Notes under the pieces: generated by a model
Database searches by the model: none
What the model was told of the DNA's origin: nothing
The model's input: the letters and a program-made list of their open reading frames with translations, nothing else
DNA from: Tipula vernalis
Taxonomy: Eukaryota; Arthropoda; Insecta; Diptera; Tipulidae
NCBI GenBank assembly: GCA_958295665.1
Contig: OY282558.1
Span: 133,538,701-133,602,700, forward strand
DNA: 64,000 nucleotides
Reading direction: 5' to 3'
Made by a program: the position numbers and the translations under genes
Shown: one piece after another, positions 34,401 to 45,723 of the stretch
Layout: the number at the start of each line of letters is the position of its first letter
Numbering within the stretch: position 1 is the stretch's first letter

Positions 34401-35690
34401 CATAGCATTAAAGCTGTTGCTCAAGTGCCTAAGTAGGGTAGAATTGCATTTACTACGTTTTTATAGTTTAGGAATTTTAACGCTTGTTCCTTTTACATGC
34501 ATTTCCATATTTTGCCCTAATCAGATGAATGTCGCAACGTGGATTATTTCATTTTTGACAAAGGCACATACGTTAACGAATAAAAACAATAATCACAAAA
34601 TTTGCTTTCTATAAGAACACCGGATCATCAAATAATGTGCGATAAGCTATTGAGACATTTTAATTTGACGTTTATTTTGTTCTTAAATTTACTGATCCAA
34701 CTAAGCGGAGTTTAGGCCAAAGTATAACTTTTTTAACTTCTAAAAAAATATTTGTTGGCCTAAATTTAAAATTTGGCTTATAAAATAATTTTGATGTATT
34801 TTAAGCTATGAAAGTCGAATTACGTTATTTTTGAAGAAAAATTAAAAATATTTGGAATAAATCATAAAATTTGTGGTAAAACGTAAAATAAGTGAAAATA
34901 TTTAAAAATATGTGGTAACATACATAATGTAGCTCATTCGCTTTTATTTGTTCTAAAAAGAATAACTATCCAACAAATTTTTGGTTTGGATTTCCCAAAA
35001 AGAATATTTTTCAACCTAAGAATCCTAAGCCGAGAGAAATTTTGTGCCTGAAACTCCCTTCGGTTTTTGACTGAATTGTTTTTGATTGTATTCGTTAAGG
35101 ATTTTTGGAAGTTTTGGGTGATTTTAATTTTTGCAAGCTTTTCTGGTGAAATATTTTTTATTTTGTGATTTTGTTTTCCTAACAAAAATTTTTGTGATCC
35201 TGATCATAGTTGCAAACTCTTTTGATGTTTTCCTTGTAATATTCTCATCAAAGCTTTTATTTTATTTTTTTCTATCGAGCTTCTATTTGTTTCCAATTAA
35301 AATATTTGCTTTAAGCTTGAAATTTTTAGTTTGTTTGTATAACAGAGACCAATATACTTTAAAATTATCTGGTTTTATTTAATTTTATGAAAGCTTAATT
35401 CCTCAGAAAGTTTTAAATATTTTCAATATTCTAAAAGACCGAAAATTTTACTTCATTTAGAAAAATTTGAAGTTTGACCTGAATCAGATTCCATTAGTAT
35501 AGAAAATTAGAAACCTTAAATTTAGTAAAAATTGCAAATAATATTTCATTAGTTATGAACGCTTTCTAATTTTCTTCATGAAACACTCCATGATTTTTTT
35601 GTACGTAAGTACAATTATTGGCACATGCCAATTATTGTATATTTAAAAAGTGCCAATAGCTATATTCTTGTTTAACCCTATTCTAGAATT
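34401..35690. other. AT-rich stretch, nothing recognised
   Basis: No motif on either strand. Frames at 34417-34614, 34934-35185 and 35131-35382 are low-complexity and unrecognised. A small imperfect palindrome ATTGGCACATGCCAAT lies at 35618-35633, just before the pogo-like relic. Confidence 0.4.
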
Positions 35691-35696
35691 TCAAAA

Positions 35697-37235
35697 TGCC
35701 TAAGAAACGCAACACATATGAAGAACCATAGTTACAAAAGGCTTTACAACATATAAAAAATGGAAATATATCTAATAAGGCGGCTTCTAAGCTATATAAT
35801 ATAGCTAGATCGACATTCGGCCATAGGACTTAATTTTTCAAAAACACGACAAGGTTCAGGTACAGTTTTGACGGAAGAAGAAGAAGAACGGTTAGTTGAT
35901 TGGATTAAAGTTTCTAAAAAAAAACGGTTTTCCGATGCGAAAGAATGTTACTAGCACAGTGAAATACTTTCTAGAACAAACCGACAAATCTCATCCCTTT
36001 AGAGAGGCCAATATACCGGGAAAAAGCGTTTAAAGCGTCAGCCCTTTTTTTTGTTAAGATTAATTGATCCTCTTTCTTCAGCAAGCGCTACTGTAGCAAT
36101 TTCCGATTTCGTACCCGAATTTTCAATTGCGATGAGATAAATTTTTTACTTTGTCCAAAAACCAAAAATGTTCTAGCTGAAAAGGAAGCAAAAAATGTAT
36201 ATGAAGTGGACAGAGGGCTAGCCAAATCCAATTTGACGGTTATGTTCACATTTTCGGCCGCTGGAATAATACCACATCCTATGGTTATATACCCATATAA
36301 AAGAGTTCCGGATAGGAAATTCGGATATCATTACCAAAACAATGTGGCTTGGGCGTTAGTGAAAATGGTTGGATGACTAAAGGGATTTTCTATGAATATA
36401 TCTCTAAAGTTCTCTATCCATATATCGTGCAGCTGGAACTACATTCCCAGTAATATATTATGTCGCTTCATTTAAGCCACTTAAGTCGTCTTGGAATGAA
36501 AAGGTATTAGAATGGCGTAGAAATAATCATATGAAATCGCTCACTAAAGAGTAGTTTGCATCTTTTTTATTTGAAGCGATACACATTCTGTCGAAACTAT
36601 TCAAAAAGGGTTTTAGCCTGTTATCTTTATCCATTTGATAAATATTCAATAAATTCATCAAAGTGTTTGAGGAGATCGTCTATAAATTCTACCAATAGTC
36701 GTGAACAAAATAAGACCACCACACAAGATGATGCATTTAAAATGCTTTGCACATATTTTGGTCAAAATAAAGTCTAAATTTTTGAAAAACTCGATAAAGA
36801 AGAACTTGAAATTGATAGTAATAGCGAATACTTTCTTCTTTTGTATGATGTGTTTAAACAACTAAGGCTTGGAGTAAAACCGAAACGAATAATTGGTTAA
36901 AACCCAGATTCCCAGAAATTCGTCTATAGACATATAATTCAATTAATGAGTTTATATTGATAAACAACCCACTAAGCACACAGGTTCAAACCGTTAATAT
37001 CGATACTACTTTTTCAGTAAACAGCAATGTATTGAAGGACACCGAACTGACCACCCCATTTAAAAATATTTCTTGTATAACTTTGCCGTCATATATAACT
37101 GGAGGGATAGATGATTATTTAAACTGGCCGAAAACACCCGTTAGAAAAAGATTTAAACTAAATCATAACAAAAAACCTTACGTTGTTACGTCGCCTCTAT
37201 GGATTCAACAGGAAAAACTAAAGAAAGAAACTTAG
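35697..37235 (+). pseudogene. pogo/Tigger-like transposase relic
   Basis: Starts with a psq-type DNA-binding domain at 35697 (MPKKRNTYEEP, a stop, then LQKALQHIKNGNISNKAASK). Frames then shift repeatedly. LTEEEEERLVDWIK (about 35870), the DDE core with AKSNLTVMFTFSAAGIIPHP and MVIYPYKRVPD (36220-36310) and a C-terminal piece with YLNWPKTPVRKRF (36957-37235) follow in the order of pogo-superfamily transposases. At least five frame breaks or stops. Terminal inverted repeats were not found; the hairpin at 37367 may mark the 3' side. Confidence 0.75.
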
Positions 37236-37366
37236 CAAAAAATTGAAAGTGATAGTGAGAACCGAAAAGCTGAAAGAACAAACCTAAGCGTACCATAAAG
37301 GTTAATCCAAAATTTCAATCATCGACAAATCTTCAAACCACTAACTTTATGTCTTTTGTAAATTAT

Positions 37367-37478
37367 GTCTAATTTCTTGTGCAACATAATTTTCTATTGA
37401 CACCAAGGTCTTGTTGGGTGTTATTATCCAACAAGGCCTTGGTGCTAATAGAAAATTATGTTGCACAAGAAATTAGAC
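37367..37478. repeat. Near-perfect hairpin, 51-nt arms
   Basis: Arms 37367-37417 and 37428-37478 are complementary except for three positions, around a 10-nt loop GTGTTATTAT. The arm starts GTCTAATTTCTTGTGCAACA. It could be a small foldback MITE, a transposon end rearranged into a palindrome, or a hairpin precursor if transcribed. It lies 130 bp after the pogo-like relic. Confidence 0.85.
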
Positions 37479-38763
37479 CTTTTCTTCTAATAAATGACTT
37501 AACTGGGAATTTCTGATGGGATAAAAACAAGAGAATCAGCGAACATAACGTAGATTTCGGGTGTAACCAACCGACTAGTAACTTGGAATTTAGAAATGAT
37601 AAGAAGTCTCCCACAAACAGTGAGAAATGTTTGGTGAGAATTTCTCTCCCGAACCTAATGACGTAAGGATTTGTGATCCACCCACTGATCAGCAGCACCA
37701 CGTACGAAATGGGGCCGATTATTATGGAACTATGTCAATAATTATATTGTAGTTTTTGGAAGATTTGCGGATTCTTCAACGTTTAGAATATTTTAATATT
37801 TTATTTCAAAGCTGTAGTGGTTTAAATTGAAAGCCAACTAATTAATCTAATTGAAAACCATAAATAAGCTCTGATAAAAGTTCTCAAAATAAAAGAACTA
37901 GCTGTAGTCGTTACGCTACTTGTTTTTCAAATTTTCTTTTTAAGCTTTTATTTAAAGTTTAAAAATTTTTCCGAGCTTTTATTTAAAGTTTATTTATTTC
38001 ATTAATTACTTTTGTATTTTGTATTTGTTGCGACAGTTTGTTTTGTTGCTTTCCAAAATTACCCTTAATGTTTTAAAAAATTGTATGCGAGCTTTTGTCG
38101 CCCTATTTCACATTACTACCTAAGAAAATAATAGCATACAGAACAGTTTGAATATTAATGTGCTTCAGAAATATTAGTCGTTTATCATTAGTTTCATGGT
38201 CTTTATATTCATTTTAACTTTCGTAAAGCATTTTCAGTAGACAAGGAATTGAGTAATTCCTATTTGAATTATTTTTTGGTGAAAGCTACAAAATTTGACA
38301 GAAATCCAAATTTCAATATGCTGGGTTCAATCAAATATGTTCATGTATCAAAGAGGCAGATGAAAAAGCTTTATAATATTAAAAAATACTTTCTAAATAT
38401 TATAGACTGAATAATTAAAATATAACTTTAATAATTTCAGAGCTTTTCTCAAATTTGCCATAGAACATAATTGATCAGAAAATTACCAGTTTAACTGAAA
38501 TATTTTCGATTATTAATGTGGTGCACTACATTGTTCCAAAGCAACACAACGCAATACTAACCATCATCACAAAACTATTTAATTTGAATTAAAACAATTT
38601 CATTTCATTTACAATTAGTAATTAATTAATTTTTATTGTATGTCTTACATTTTTTTGGAACACTAACACATTTATATTATAAGTTAAATTGTTGTATTTC
38701 TTGATATCAGCTGGTCCAAATTAGCTAAAATAGAAAAGACCATTAATAGTATTTAAGTTAAGT
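37479..38763. other. AT-rich stretch, nothing recognised
   Basis: No coding motif. A slightly GC-richer part at 37490-37720 has a weak minus-strand frame without recognisable domains. The rest is A/T-rich filler up to the LINE insertion. Confidence 0.4.
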
Positions 38764-38780
38764 TAATTTATAAATTGTAC

Positions 38781-39458
38781 CCTTTTGTACCCATCTCTAA
38801 ATGAGATGGGTGAGCATTTCAACATCCAGGTGGTCTGGGTCCCAGGTCACTCGGGCGTCATGGGGAACTGCAGGGCAGATGAACTTGCTAGGCATGGTAC
38901 GACTCTCCAGCGGCAACCGGAAAGGGCAAGTCTGGGGAGGCCTATCACAGCGCTGAGACAAGCACTTGGGAAGCAGGCGCTATCCTCAGCGGGGGAAAGG
39001 TGCTCTAACGCCCTCACCTGTAGAGTTGCAAGACAAGTTTGGCCAAAGCTGGACTTGGGGCGCACTAGGGCATTAATATCCTTACGAAGACGTGAATTAA
39101 GAACGGTCGTAGGAATTCTCACGGGACACTGCCTTTTTGGAGAACATGCAAGAAGGCTGGGTCTGGAGGCTTATGACTTCTGCAGAAGCTGCTTGGACGA
39201 AGAAGAGGAAGAGACGTTGGTCCACTTCCTTTGCTCGTGTCCAGCATTGGCTCTCAGAAGGCACAAACACTTAGGTAAGTTCAGGATGGACTGCCTCTCG
39301 GATCTCGAAAACATTAAAGTGCGGGGCGTCTTACGCTACATAAGTAGCTCGAAATGGTTCCAATAGGGGTAAAAGGGGATACATCCCGTGGTATCACAAT
39401 GGACCGTCACCGGTCTAAGTGTGCGTAAGCAGCCACTCCAACCTAACCTAACCTAACC
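38781..39458 (+). mobile_element. 5'-truncated LOA-like LINE with target duplication
   Basis: The 678-bp insertion is flanked by TAATTTATAAATTGTAC (38764-38780) and TAATTTATAAATTATAC (39459-39475), a 17-bp direct repeat with one mismatch. It ends in a CCTAA tail of about four units rather than poly-A. The GC-rich body encodes RNase H and a C-terminal cysteine-rich part. Strong 5' truncation is typical of LINE insertion by target-primed reverse transcription. Confidence 0.85.
38785..39366 (+). pseudogene. LINE RNase H and C-terminal zinc motif (partial ORF2)
   Basis: The open frame starts inside RNase H: the motif WVPGHSGVMGNCRADELAR at residues about 18-36 is the last catalytic segment of the LOA/I-type RNase H. 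At residues about 135-152 CRSCLDEEEEETLVHFLCSC forms a CCHC-like cluster found near the C-terminus of such LINE proteins. It ends with TAG at 39364-39366. The frame is undamaged and far more GC-rich than its surroundings, suggesting a recent insertion. Endonuclease and RT are absent through truncation. Confidence 0.85.
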
Positions 39459-39500
39459 TAATTTATAAATTATACGATATTGTACAACCGGAATTCTGCG

Positions 39501-39546
39501 GTACGATATTGAACAACCACAAGTTAGGCTTAAAGAAATAAAAACA
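39501..39546 (+). repeat. Residual 5' LTR end of BEL copy 4
   Basis: The segment from GTACGATATTG to AAATAAAAACA matches 44526-44571 with only small differences and ends in CA directly before the primer-binding site. It marks the 3' end of the 5' LTR. The LTR start is not identifiable, and a LINE is inserted just upstream. Confidence 0.7.
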
Positions 39547-39563
39547 TGGTCCTTCGAGCCGGA
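39547..39563 (+). other. tRNA primer-binding site of BEL copy 4
   Basis: TGGTCCTTCGAGCCGGA directly after the LTR CA. Its first 16 bases are identical to the site of BEL copy 2 (minus strand, 9633-9617), which supports both calls. Confidence 0.8.
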
Positions 39564-39719
39564 TGCAACGAGTACAGGATATCGAATTAGCATTTTCTTC
39601 TCTTCAGTTAATAAATTCATTCTGAACGAGCGAGAAATTTTCTTCATATCCCGGAACACGCTTTCATCTTAACATCAATTATTACTTCAACAACCTAAAT
39701 AAACCTTAAGTTATAGTTC

Positions 39720-40830
39720 ATTTAACAAAACGGCTACATTTGTTGAGAATATCGATAATGAAACATTATTGGAAGAGATTGAAGCTAGGCTTCGCAAATT
39801 AGATTCATTGTGGGAAGAATTTTCTGATATATAAGACGAATTGCTGTTATTGCCACAACAGACTTCAAAATCTGAAGAATTTGAGTCAAAATTATTAAAT
39901 AAGCGAAACCCAACTAGAATTAATAATACAATCAATAATGATTTAAACGCAACAATCAATAACATATATTCTCAACAAAGAGCTTATTTTAAGTCATTAC
40001 AAGATAGATCAACAACCCAAGATAAATCACTGAAATTGCCAAGAATTATCATTCCGCCTTTCAGCGGTGAATACACTCAATGGCCTTCTTTCAAGGATTT
40101 ATGTGAAGCTACAGTACACAAAAACGAGTCCATATCACGTGTGCACAGATTTCAATTACTGAAAGGCCTACTTCAAGGAAGTGCAGCGAAAGTAATAACA
40201 CATGTCTTGATTACTGATGCAAATTACGACGAAGTATATGTGATAAATTGCAAAAACGGTATGATAACAAGCGATCTATTGTTAGCATGATAATTCAAAC
40301 ATTTTTAGATCAGCCCAAAATCCAACATACGTCATTCAGCTAACTGAGAACATTAGCTGAAACATCAGTCGAATTACTTAAGGGACTGAAAGCAGGAGGT
40401 CCAGATTGTGAGTCTCGTGATCCATGGCTCTTGCATCTGTTGGCTAATAAATTGGATGACGCAACAAAACAACAATGGGCATTACATTCAGTCACTTTAG
40501 AACCACCGAATGTCAATGATTTTTTTAATTTCCTACATCGAAGGTGCGATGCTTTAGAAAGCTTCAATGTAAACGTTAAATCATCCAAACATTTGCCGAG
40601 AGTATCGTATGCCGCTACCACAAAACCCGAATGCTTATGCTATCACAAGTCCCATCCATTACATAAGTGTTATAAATTCCAAGGATTTGACAGAGAGCAC
40701 CGTAGGAATTTCGTTGACAACCATAATTTATGCATTAATTGTTTCAACGAGGGACAATCACCGGACAACTGTCCATCACAAAACACATGCTTTAGGTGCA
40801 AATCAAGGCATCACACGTTTTTACATGTAT
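39720..40830 (+). pseudogene. BEL/Pao gag with zinc knuckles (copy 4)
   Basis: Open pieces 39841-40290 and 40431 onward. The first has the gag-core pattern LPRIIIPPFSGEYTQW, FKDLCEATVHKNESIS, LLKGLLQGSAAKVI. The second holds the linker LHLLANKLDDATKQQW (about 40430-40480) and cysteine clusters CINCFNEGQSPDNCP and CFRCKSRHHTFLH (40733-40830). Stops at about 40288 and 40337-40430 break the frame. Sequence ahead of 39841 still reads as gag-like after one stop. Confidence 0.8.
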
Positions 40831-41757
40831 TAAACAACACCGATGAAACAAGACAACTAAATTCTAACACAGTCAACACTTCTAATCATTCAGATTCTAC
40901 AGAGACCATTGAATCAGGAAACTCTCCTAAGAACCTGTTGTCGATAACAAGAGTTTCGGTTAGTGACAGCAGACAAACTGTATTATCGACCGTTGTGATG
41001 ACCACGACGGGCATTCGTGGCAAGATACATAACATCCGTGCTCTCCTGGATTCAGTTTCTAAATGTACCTTTATTACCGCAGATCTTACAAAAAAATTAG
41101 GATTAAAGCGGAGTCATGCGTGCTTTTCAGTAAATGGTTTATCTGCTATTTCGGCAGGTCGAACAAAGGGGAAGCTCAATATAAAACTTTCCTCGAACTT
41201 TCTTCGTGGTACCATCCTCAAAACTTTGTTGTAGTTGACGCTCTGATTCTAAATAATTTAACAACTTCTCTTCCGCCTCGAGCAATATTGCTAAACACGC
41301 ATGATACAGAAAAATTTGATGAATATCGTCTTGCTGACCCCAAATTTGATAACCAAAGCCAATTGAAATGATACTAGGCATTGATATATTCTACGATATT
41401 GTGAAAGAAAAACGGATTCTATTCAAGCCAAACCTTTATTTGTTAGACAGCATATTTGGTTGGGTCGTTGCAGGAATTGTAGATAAATAATGTAATATCG
41501 AGCTTCAGTGTCACACAATACGTATAAGCTCTGAAAACATACACTAACTATTGCAACGATTTTGGGAAGTAGAGGAAAATTCATTTGAATCGCCTGTCAA
41601 AGATGATGCTTGTGAGGAACATTTTTTGAAAACCCACAATTTCGTTAATGTTCGATATGAAGTAGAATTATCATTAAAAGACAATTGTGAATATGCAGGA
41701 AGTACTTTAAAACAAGCAAGGTCTAGAATGATGTCAATGGAGAGGAAGTCAAACTAA
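40831..41757 (+). pseudogene. BEL/Pao protease and linker (copy 4)
   Basis: The protease turn reads ALLDSVSKCTFIT, where BEL enzymes normally have D-S-G; the glycine to valine change should inactivate it. A frameshift moves the rest to the frame 41063-41371 (VDALILNNLTTSLPP, RLADPKF). The linker with LLQRFWEVEENSFESP and CEEHFLKTH is in 41551-41757. Confidence 0.8.
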
Positions 41758-41789
41758 TGCGCGAATGTGAAGCTTTAGGACATACGGAA

Positions 41790-42579
41790 TGTATCTCTGA
41801 TCGTGAGATCTTGGACGAAGACAAATCAATTCACTACCTACCACATCATGCCGTAATTAAACCAAGCAGCACTAGCAGTTAATTACGCGTCGTATTTGAC
41901 GGCTCATGTAAATCGAACACAGGTCTATCTTTAAATGATATCCTACGAACAGGACCAACCATCCAAGACAATCTATTTTCCATATTATCCAGATTCTGCA
42001 AGCATTAAATAGCGTTCGTTTCCGATATTGAGAAGATGTATCGCCAGATAAGAATTGGCCGATGCAACATTTCCAGTTAAAAACTGTTATTTATACGGTT
42101 TGACGTGTTCAGCATTTCTTGCAATTAGATCATTACATCAAACAGCCAAAGATTATAAAGAAATTACCCCAATGTTATTAAATATTGTTAAATCTGATTT
42201 TTATGTAGATGACATATTGACTGGATGTGATTCGATAAATGAGGCTGTCGCAATATATAACGATATATCAAAAACATTATTGAACGGCGGGTTTTCATTA
42301 CGACAGTGGAGTTCAAACGATCAGGAATTTCTAAGCAACATACCAATAGGAAATCGAGGTAAAGATGCCATTTCAATCGAAGATGCGGAATCATACATTA
42401 AAACGCTGGGAATTTGCTGGTTAACAAAGGAGGACAACTTTGCATTCAATGTACCAGATTTGAACTCTTATCAAATCATGAAGCGAGGACTTTTATCGGA
42501 ATGTGGGAAATTATTCAATCCTCTTAGTTGGTTGTCGCCAGTGACAATCACATTTAAAATTTTGCTCCAAACTCTCTAG
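41790..42579 (+). pseudogene. BEL/Pao reverse transcriptase (copy 4)
   Basis: RT begins with HYLPHHAVIKPSS, a stop at 41879-41881, then LRVVFDGSCKSNTGLSLNDI and GPTIQDNLFSIL, another stop at 42006-42008, then VSDIEKMYRQI. After a frame change at about 42055 the palm continues openly with YLYGLTCSAFLAIRSLHQ and the intact catalytic box FYVDDILTG (about 42199-42225), to FSLRQWSSN and the connection domain. The catalytic aspartates are all present; the frame is not. Confidence 0.85.
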
Positions 42580-43410
42580 TTGACAAAATTAGAATGGGAT
42601 GATCCGCTACCAGAAGAGATCAACCGCAATTGGTGTACCATCAGACATGAATTGGCATACCTTACAGCCATACGTATACCACGATCACTGCAGATTTGTG
42701 AGGGTCAAATAGTTCAATACCATGGATTTTTTGACGCCTCTGGAAAGGCGTATTCTGCTGTCGTATACTCCAGAACTGTTCACCGCAATGGAAATACATA
42801 CATTCGTCTAATAGCTGCTAAGACAAAGGTTGCTCCATTGAAACAGCTTTCCATTCCTCGTTTCGAGCTATACGGAGCGGTACTTCTGACTAAATTATTA
42901 AAGAAAATAGCTGAAATTTTTAAAACATCTGCGGAGACATTACACGCCTGGACGGATTCTACAATTGTTTTAGCATGGCTGTCAGATGTACCGAAAAAAT
43001 GGAACTGTTTTGTAGCAAATCGAACCAGTTTCATTATAGAAAGACTACCAAGTAATCCTTGGCAACATATTTCAACAAATATAAATCCAGCTGATTGTGC
43101 TAGCCGCGGTTTAACACCCGCGGAATTACTTAAGCAACAGGCATGGTGGATTGGACCCGAATATTTGCAGAAACCAGAGACAGATTGGCCAAATCATAAA
43201 TACATATCCATTGATTCCACCACCACAGAAAAAAAAAACTGTTTTATTGACAACGAGCAATACTCCAGATCCATCATCACCTGTAAAACAAGTTATAGAG
43301 AAGTATTCTTCATATATGATGATAATTCGAGTTCTAGGCCATTGCATAAGATTTGCAGAATGTGCCGTAAGAATAAACTACCTTATATCACCAGCCATCA
43401 TCTGAATTAA
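42580..43410 (+). pseudogene. BEL/Pao RNase H region (copy 4)
   Basis: An open frame of 276 codons beginning right after the stop that ends the RT frame. It shows GFFDASGKAYSAVVYSR, VAPLKQLSIPRFELYGAVLL, TLHAWTDSTIVLAWL and ADCASRGLTPAELL with WWIGPEYL, the RNase H signature of BEL elements with candidate acidic residues D, E and D. One stop separates it from the RT, so a single lesion there breaks the polyprotein. Confidence 0.85.
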
Positions 43411-43419
43411 AGCAAAAAT

Positions 43420-44520
43420 ATTATAATTAAATGGGTACAGAATAAGGCTTTCTACGAAGATATTCACCAGCTTAAAACTCAACAGGCCATTAAAAGAAGC
43501 AGCAAACTAATATCACTATCTCCATTTATTGACGAAAATAGAATATTGCGTGTTGGCGGGCGATTACAGAACTCAACTTTGATGTATTCAATGAAACATC
43601 TAGTAATTCTTCCGAAAGAGCACGTATTGATCGACAAATTAGTTAGACATCTACATATCAAATACCTTCATCCAAATCCATCCGCATTGCTTTTCATAAC
43701 AAAGAAAATCATACTAGATACTTGGGGCTAAACGGGTAATAAAAAGAATATCTAATAGCTCCACTGTGTCAGGACTAGCCCAAGGTCACCCGAACAAATA
43801 ATGGGAAATTTGCCTAGGTCAAGAGTAAATTTTGTACGATCATTTACTAATGTTGGAGTTGATTACGCAGGTCCATTTATAATAAGTTCCAAAAGGGGCA
43901 GAGGATCCAAGAGTCTCAAAACATACATCTGTCTGTTTATCTGCATAGCAACTAAGGCTATGCACATGGAACTTGTTGGAGATTTATCGGCAGATGCCTT
44001 CATAGCGGCATTAAGACGATTCACGGGAAGAAGAGGACTACCAATGGCCATTTACAGTGACAATGGTAACTTTGTCGGTGCCAGAAGAAAATTTTACGAT
44101 TTCTTTGCGGCAATTACATCGAACAAAACACAACGAGAAAGTTTCTGCATATCTGGACACATACCAAATAGAATGGCACACTATACCACCATCAGTCAAA
44201 ACTCATAGTTGACGAGTTTTGGGTGAGTCAGAACCAACAACTGAAGAATTACAAACACTTCTAGTCCAAACAAAAGCAATCGTGAATTCGAGACCGTTAA
44301 CACCACTCAATGAAGACATCGATGACTTAAACATTTTGAAACCTGGAAATTTTTTGATTGGTTCTCCTTATTAGAAGTACCGGATGCAGATACCACAGGC
44401 ATTACCGTAAAGTTAAGCGAAAGATGGAAGCTCCTACAAAATAAGAGGAGAGGATTCTGGAAACGATGGCATTCAGAGTATCTCACAACATTGCAAAGAA
44501 GATCAAAATGGCAGCATCAA
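43420..44520 (+). pseudogene. BEL/Pao integrase and C-terminal tail (copy 4)
   Basis: 43546-43731 carries the region before and into the zinc-binding domain (RVGGRLQNSTLMYSMKH, LVRHLHIKYLHPN). 43801-44208 has the core with NVGVDYAGPF and YSDNGNFVGA, the first two DDE acids, then runs out of frame. Residues such as RPLTPLNEDIDDL and RRGFWKRWHSEYLTTLQRR in other frames at 44295-44510 are the C-terminal tail typical of BEL polyproteins. Confidence 0.8.
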
Positions 44521-44525
44521 CAACA

Positions 44526-44571
44526 TGGCGATATTGTACAACCACAAGTTAGGCTTAAAGAAATAAAAACA
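44526..44571 (+). repeat. Residual 3' LTR of BEL copy 4
   Basis: Begins TGGCGATATTG and ends AAATAAAAACA, repeating the end of the 5' LTR (39501-39546). At 46 bp it is far shorter than a normal BEL LTR, so it is a deletion product. Confidence 0.6.
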
Positions 44572-44719
44572 CTACATACTGTCACTTTTTTGTTTTAACA
44601 GATCCGATATTGTGAATTTTTCACTGTTAATTTATAACAGCTACTAGAGCCTTCTTGAATATAGAGCCAACATCATACGTCATAATTTTTTAGAAGCTTC
44701 TATTTTCTTTTACGTAAGT

Positions 44720-45005
44720 AAAATAAAGTATAGTAATCATGAAAATTTTGGACCTTGAGATTTTTAGAGATTTATCTGTTTTGAGGTCCCCCGAGTCCGG
44801 AAAAGTTGGTTTCGAAATGGTATCTGTCTGCCAGTCTGCCAGTCTGTCAGTCTGTGTATTCCCTATAGCCCAGATGGTTTTTTAATCAACCGAACTGGAA
44901 CTTCAGATTTAAGCTTTTTTGATAAATTGAGAGGTCCCAGTGAATGTTACTTCAAATCGGTTAATCGGAAGTGGCCACTTCCTGGTCCAGAAAACTTGAA
45001 ATTAC
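44720..45005 (-). repeat. Dispersed repeat, copy B (CTGACAGACTG tract)
   Basis: On the minus strand it repeats the blocks of copy A: GGAAGTGGCCACTTCC, ATTTATCAAAAAAGC, TTAAATCTGAAGTT, CTATAGGGAATACACAG, then ACAGACTGACAGACTGGC units. It extends further (to TTCCGGACTCGGGGGACC) than copy A. The two copies lie 38 kb apart in opposite orientation. No open frame. Confidence 0.75.
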
Positions 45006-45723
45006 CCCAGGTGGTAATTTTTGGTTCGATTTTACTAAATGTATGCTACCATCACTGCCATCTATGTAATATTTATTGACTTAGTGACCACACGATTCGT
45101 AGTAAGCTTTTATTTCAATTTGACCAGAATATTGTTGTTAAGCAAATTTTATTAAATTTTGGTTTAAATAAATTACTGATTACAACATGATGAAATTCAA
45201 ACATTTATGAAAATATCCCAGGGGTCATAACTATGAATTAGTAGCGTTTTCATTTAAAAATTTGTTTTAGGAAAAAAAGTGATTTCTCTGGCAAGCTTGG
45301 ATTTTCCTCCCCTTATAAAAGTTTCGTTTTTAATACTAAGGCTTTTTATTATCTAGGTTGCTTTGATCTAGGAACTTTTGACTTAAATAGTTTCTATGAG
45401 GCTAAATTTTCCTCGATTTTTTCTGAAAGCTTTCAAAATATTCCTCCAGCAACACATGTTTGCAATTTAGTAGAACACTTTTTTTTTACTTAACAATTAG
45501 TGTGGGATTGTTGTGGGTACAAAAATAATAATTTTTTCGACGAGCTTTTATTTAAAACTTACATTTTTTATTTCTCTTTCCTTAGATTATAATAAATATT
45601 TATTTTACTGAGTTCACAAATTTATATATTTACAATTAATCATAAAAAAAATATTTGGGTACTAAGTTTATCTATCATTTGTGCAATAAATTAAGACAAA
45701 TCTTGTTTATCTTTTATTTTCAG
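45006..45723. other. Intron end upstream of the first visible Sur exon
   Basis: AT-rich sequence with no element recognised. It ends with a pyrimidine-rich tract and acceptor TTTTATTTTCAG at 45712-45723, directly before the coding frame of the ABC transporter exon. Confidence 0.6.

Larger units (their letters stand above)
39460..44571 (+). mobile_element. BEL/Pao LTR retrotransposon, copy 4
   Basis: Plus-strand order: LTR end (to 39546), primer-binding site (39547-39563), gag (39720-40830), protease (about 40980-41240), linker (to 41757), RT (41790-42400), RNase H (42700-43180), integrase (43500-44208), tail (to 44510), LTR end (44526-44571). All domains are present in order but broken by stops. 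Only 45-46 bp of LTR are shared by both sides, so most of each LTR seems deleted. Confidence 0.85.

Noticed and set aside
39439..39460. CCTAA repeats as an interstitial telomere
   Set aside because: Only about four units, located at the 3' end of a LINE with a target duplication; it is the LINE tail.
45655..45723. Coding sequence upstream of the first transporter exon
   Set aside because: The frame is open but lies before a clear acceptor TTTTATTTTCAG, and the residues do not fit the family.
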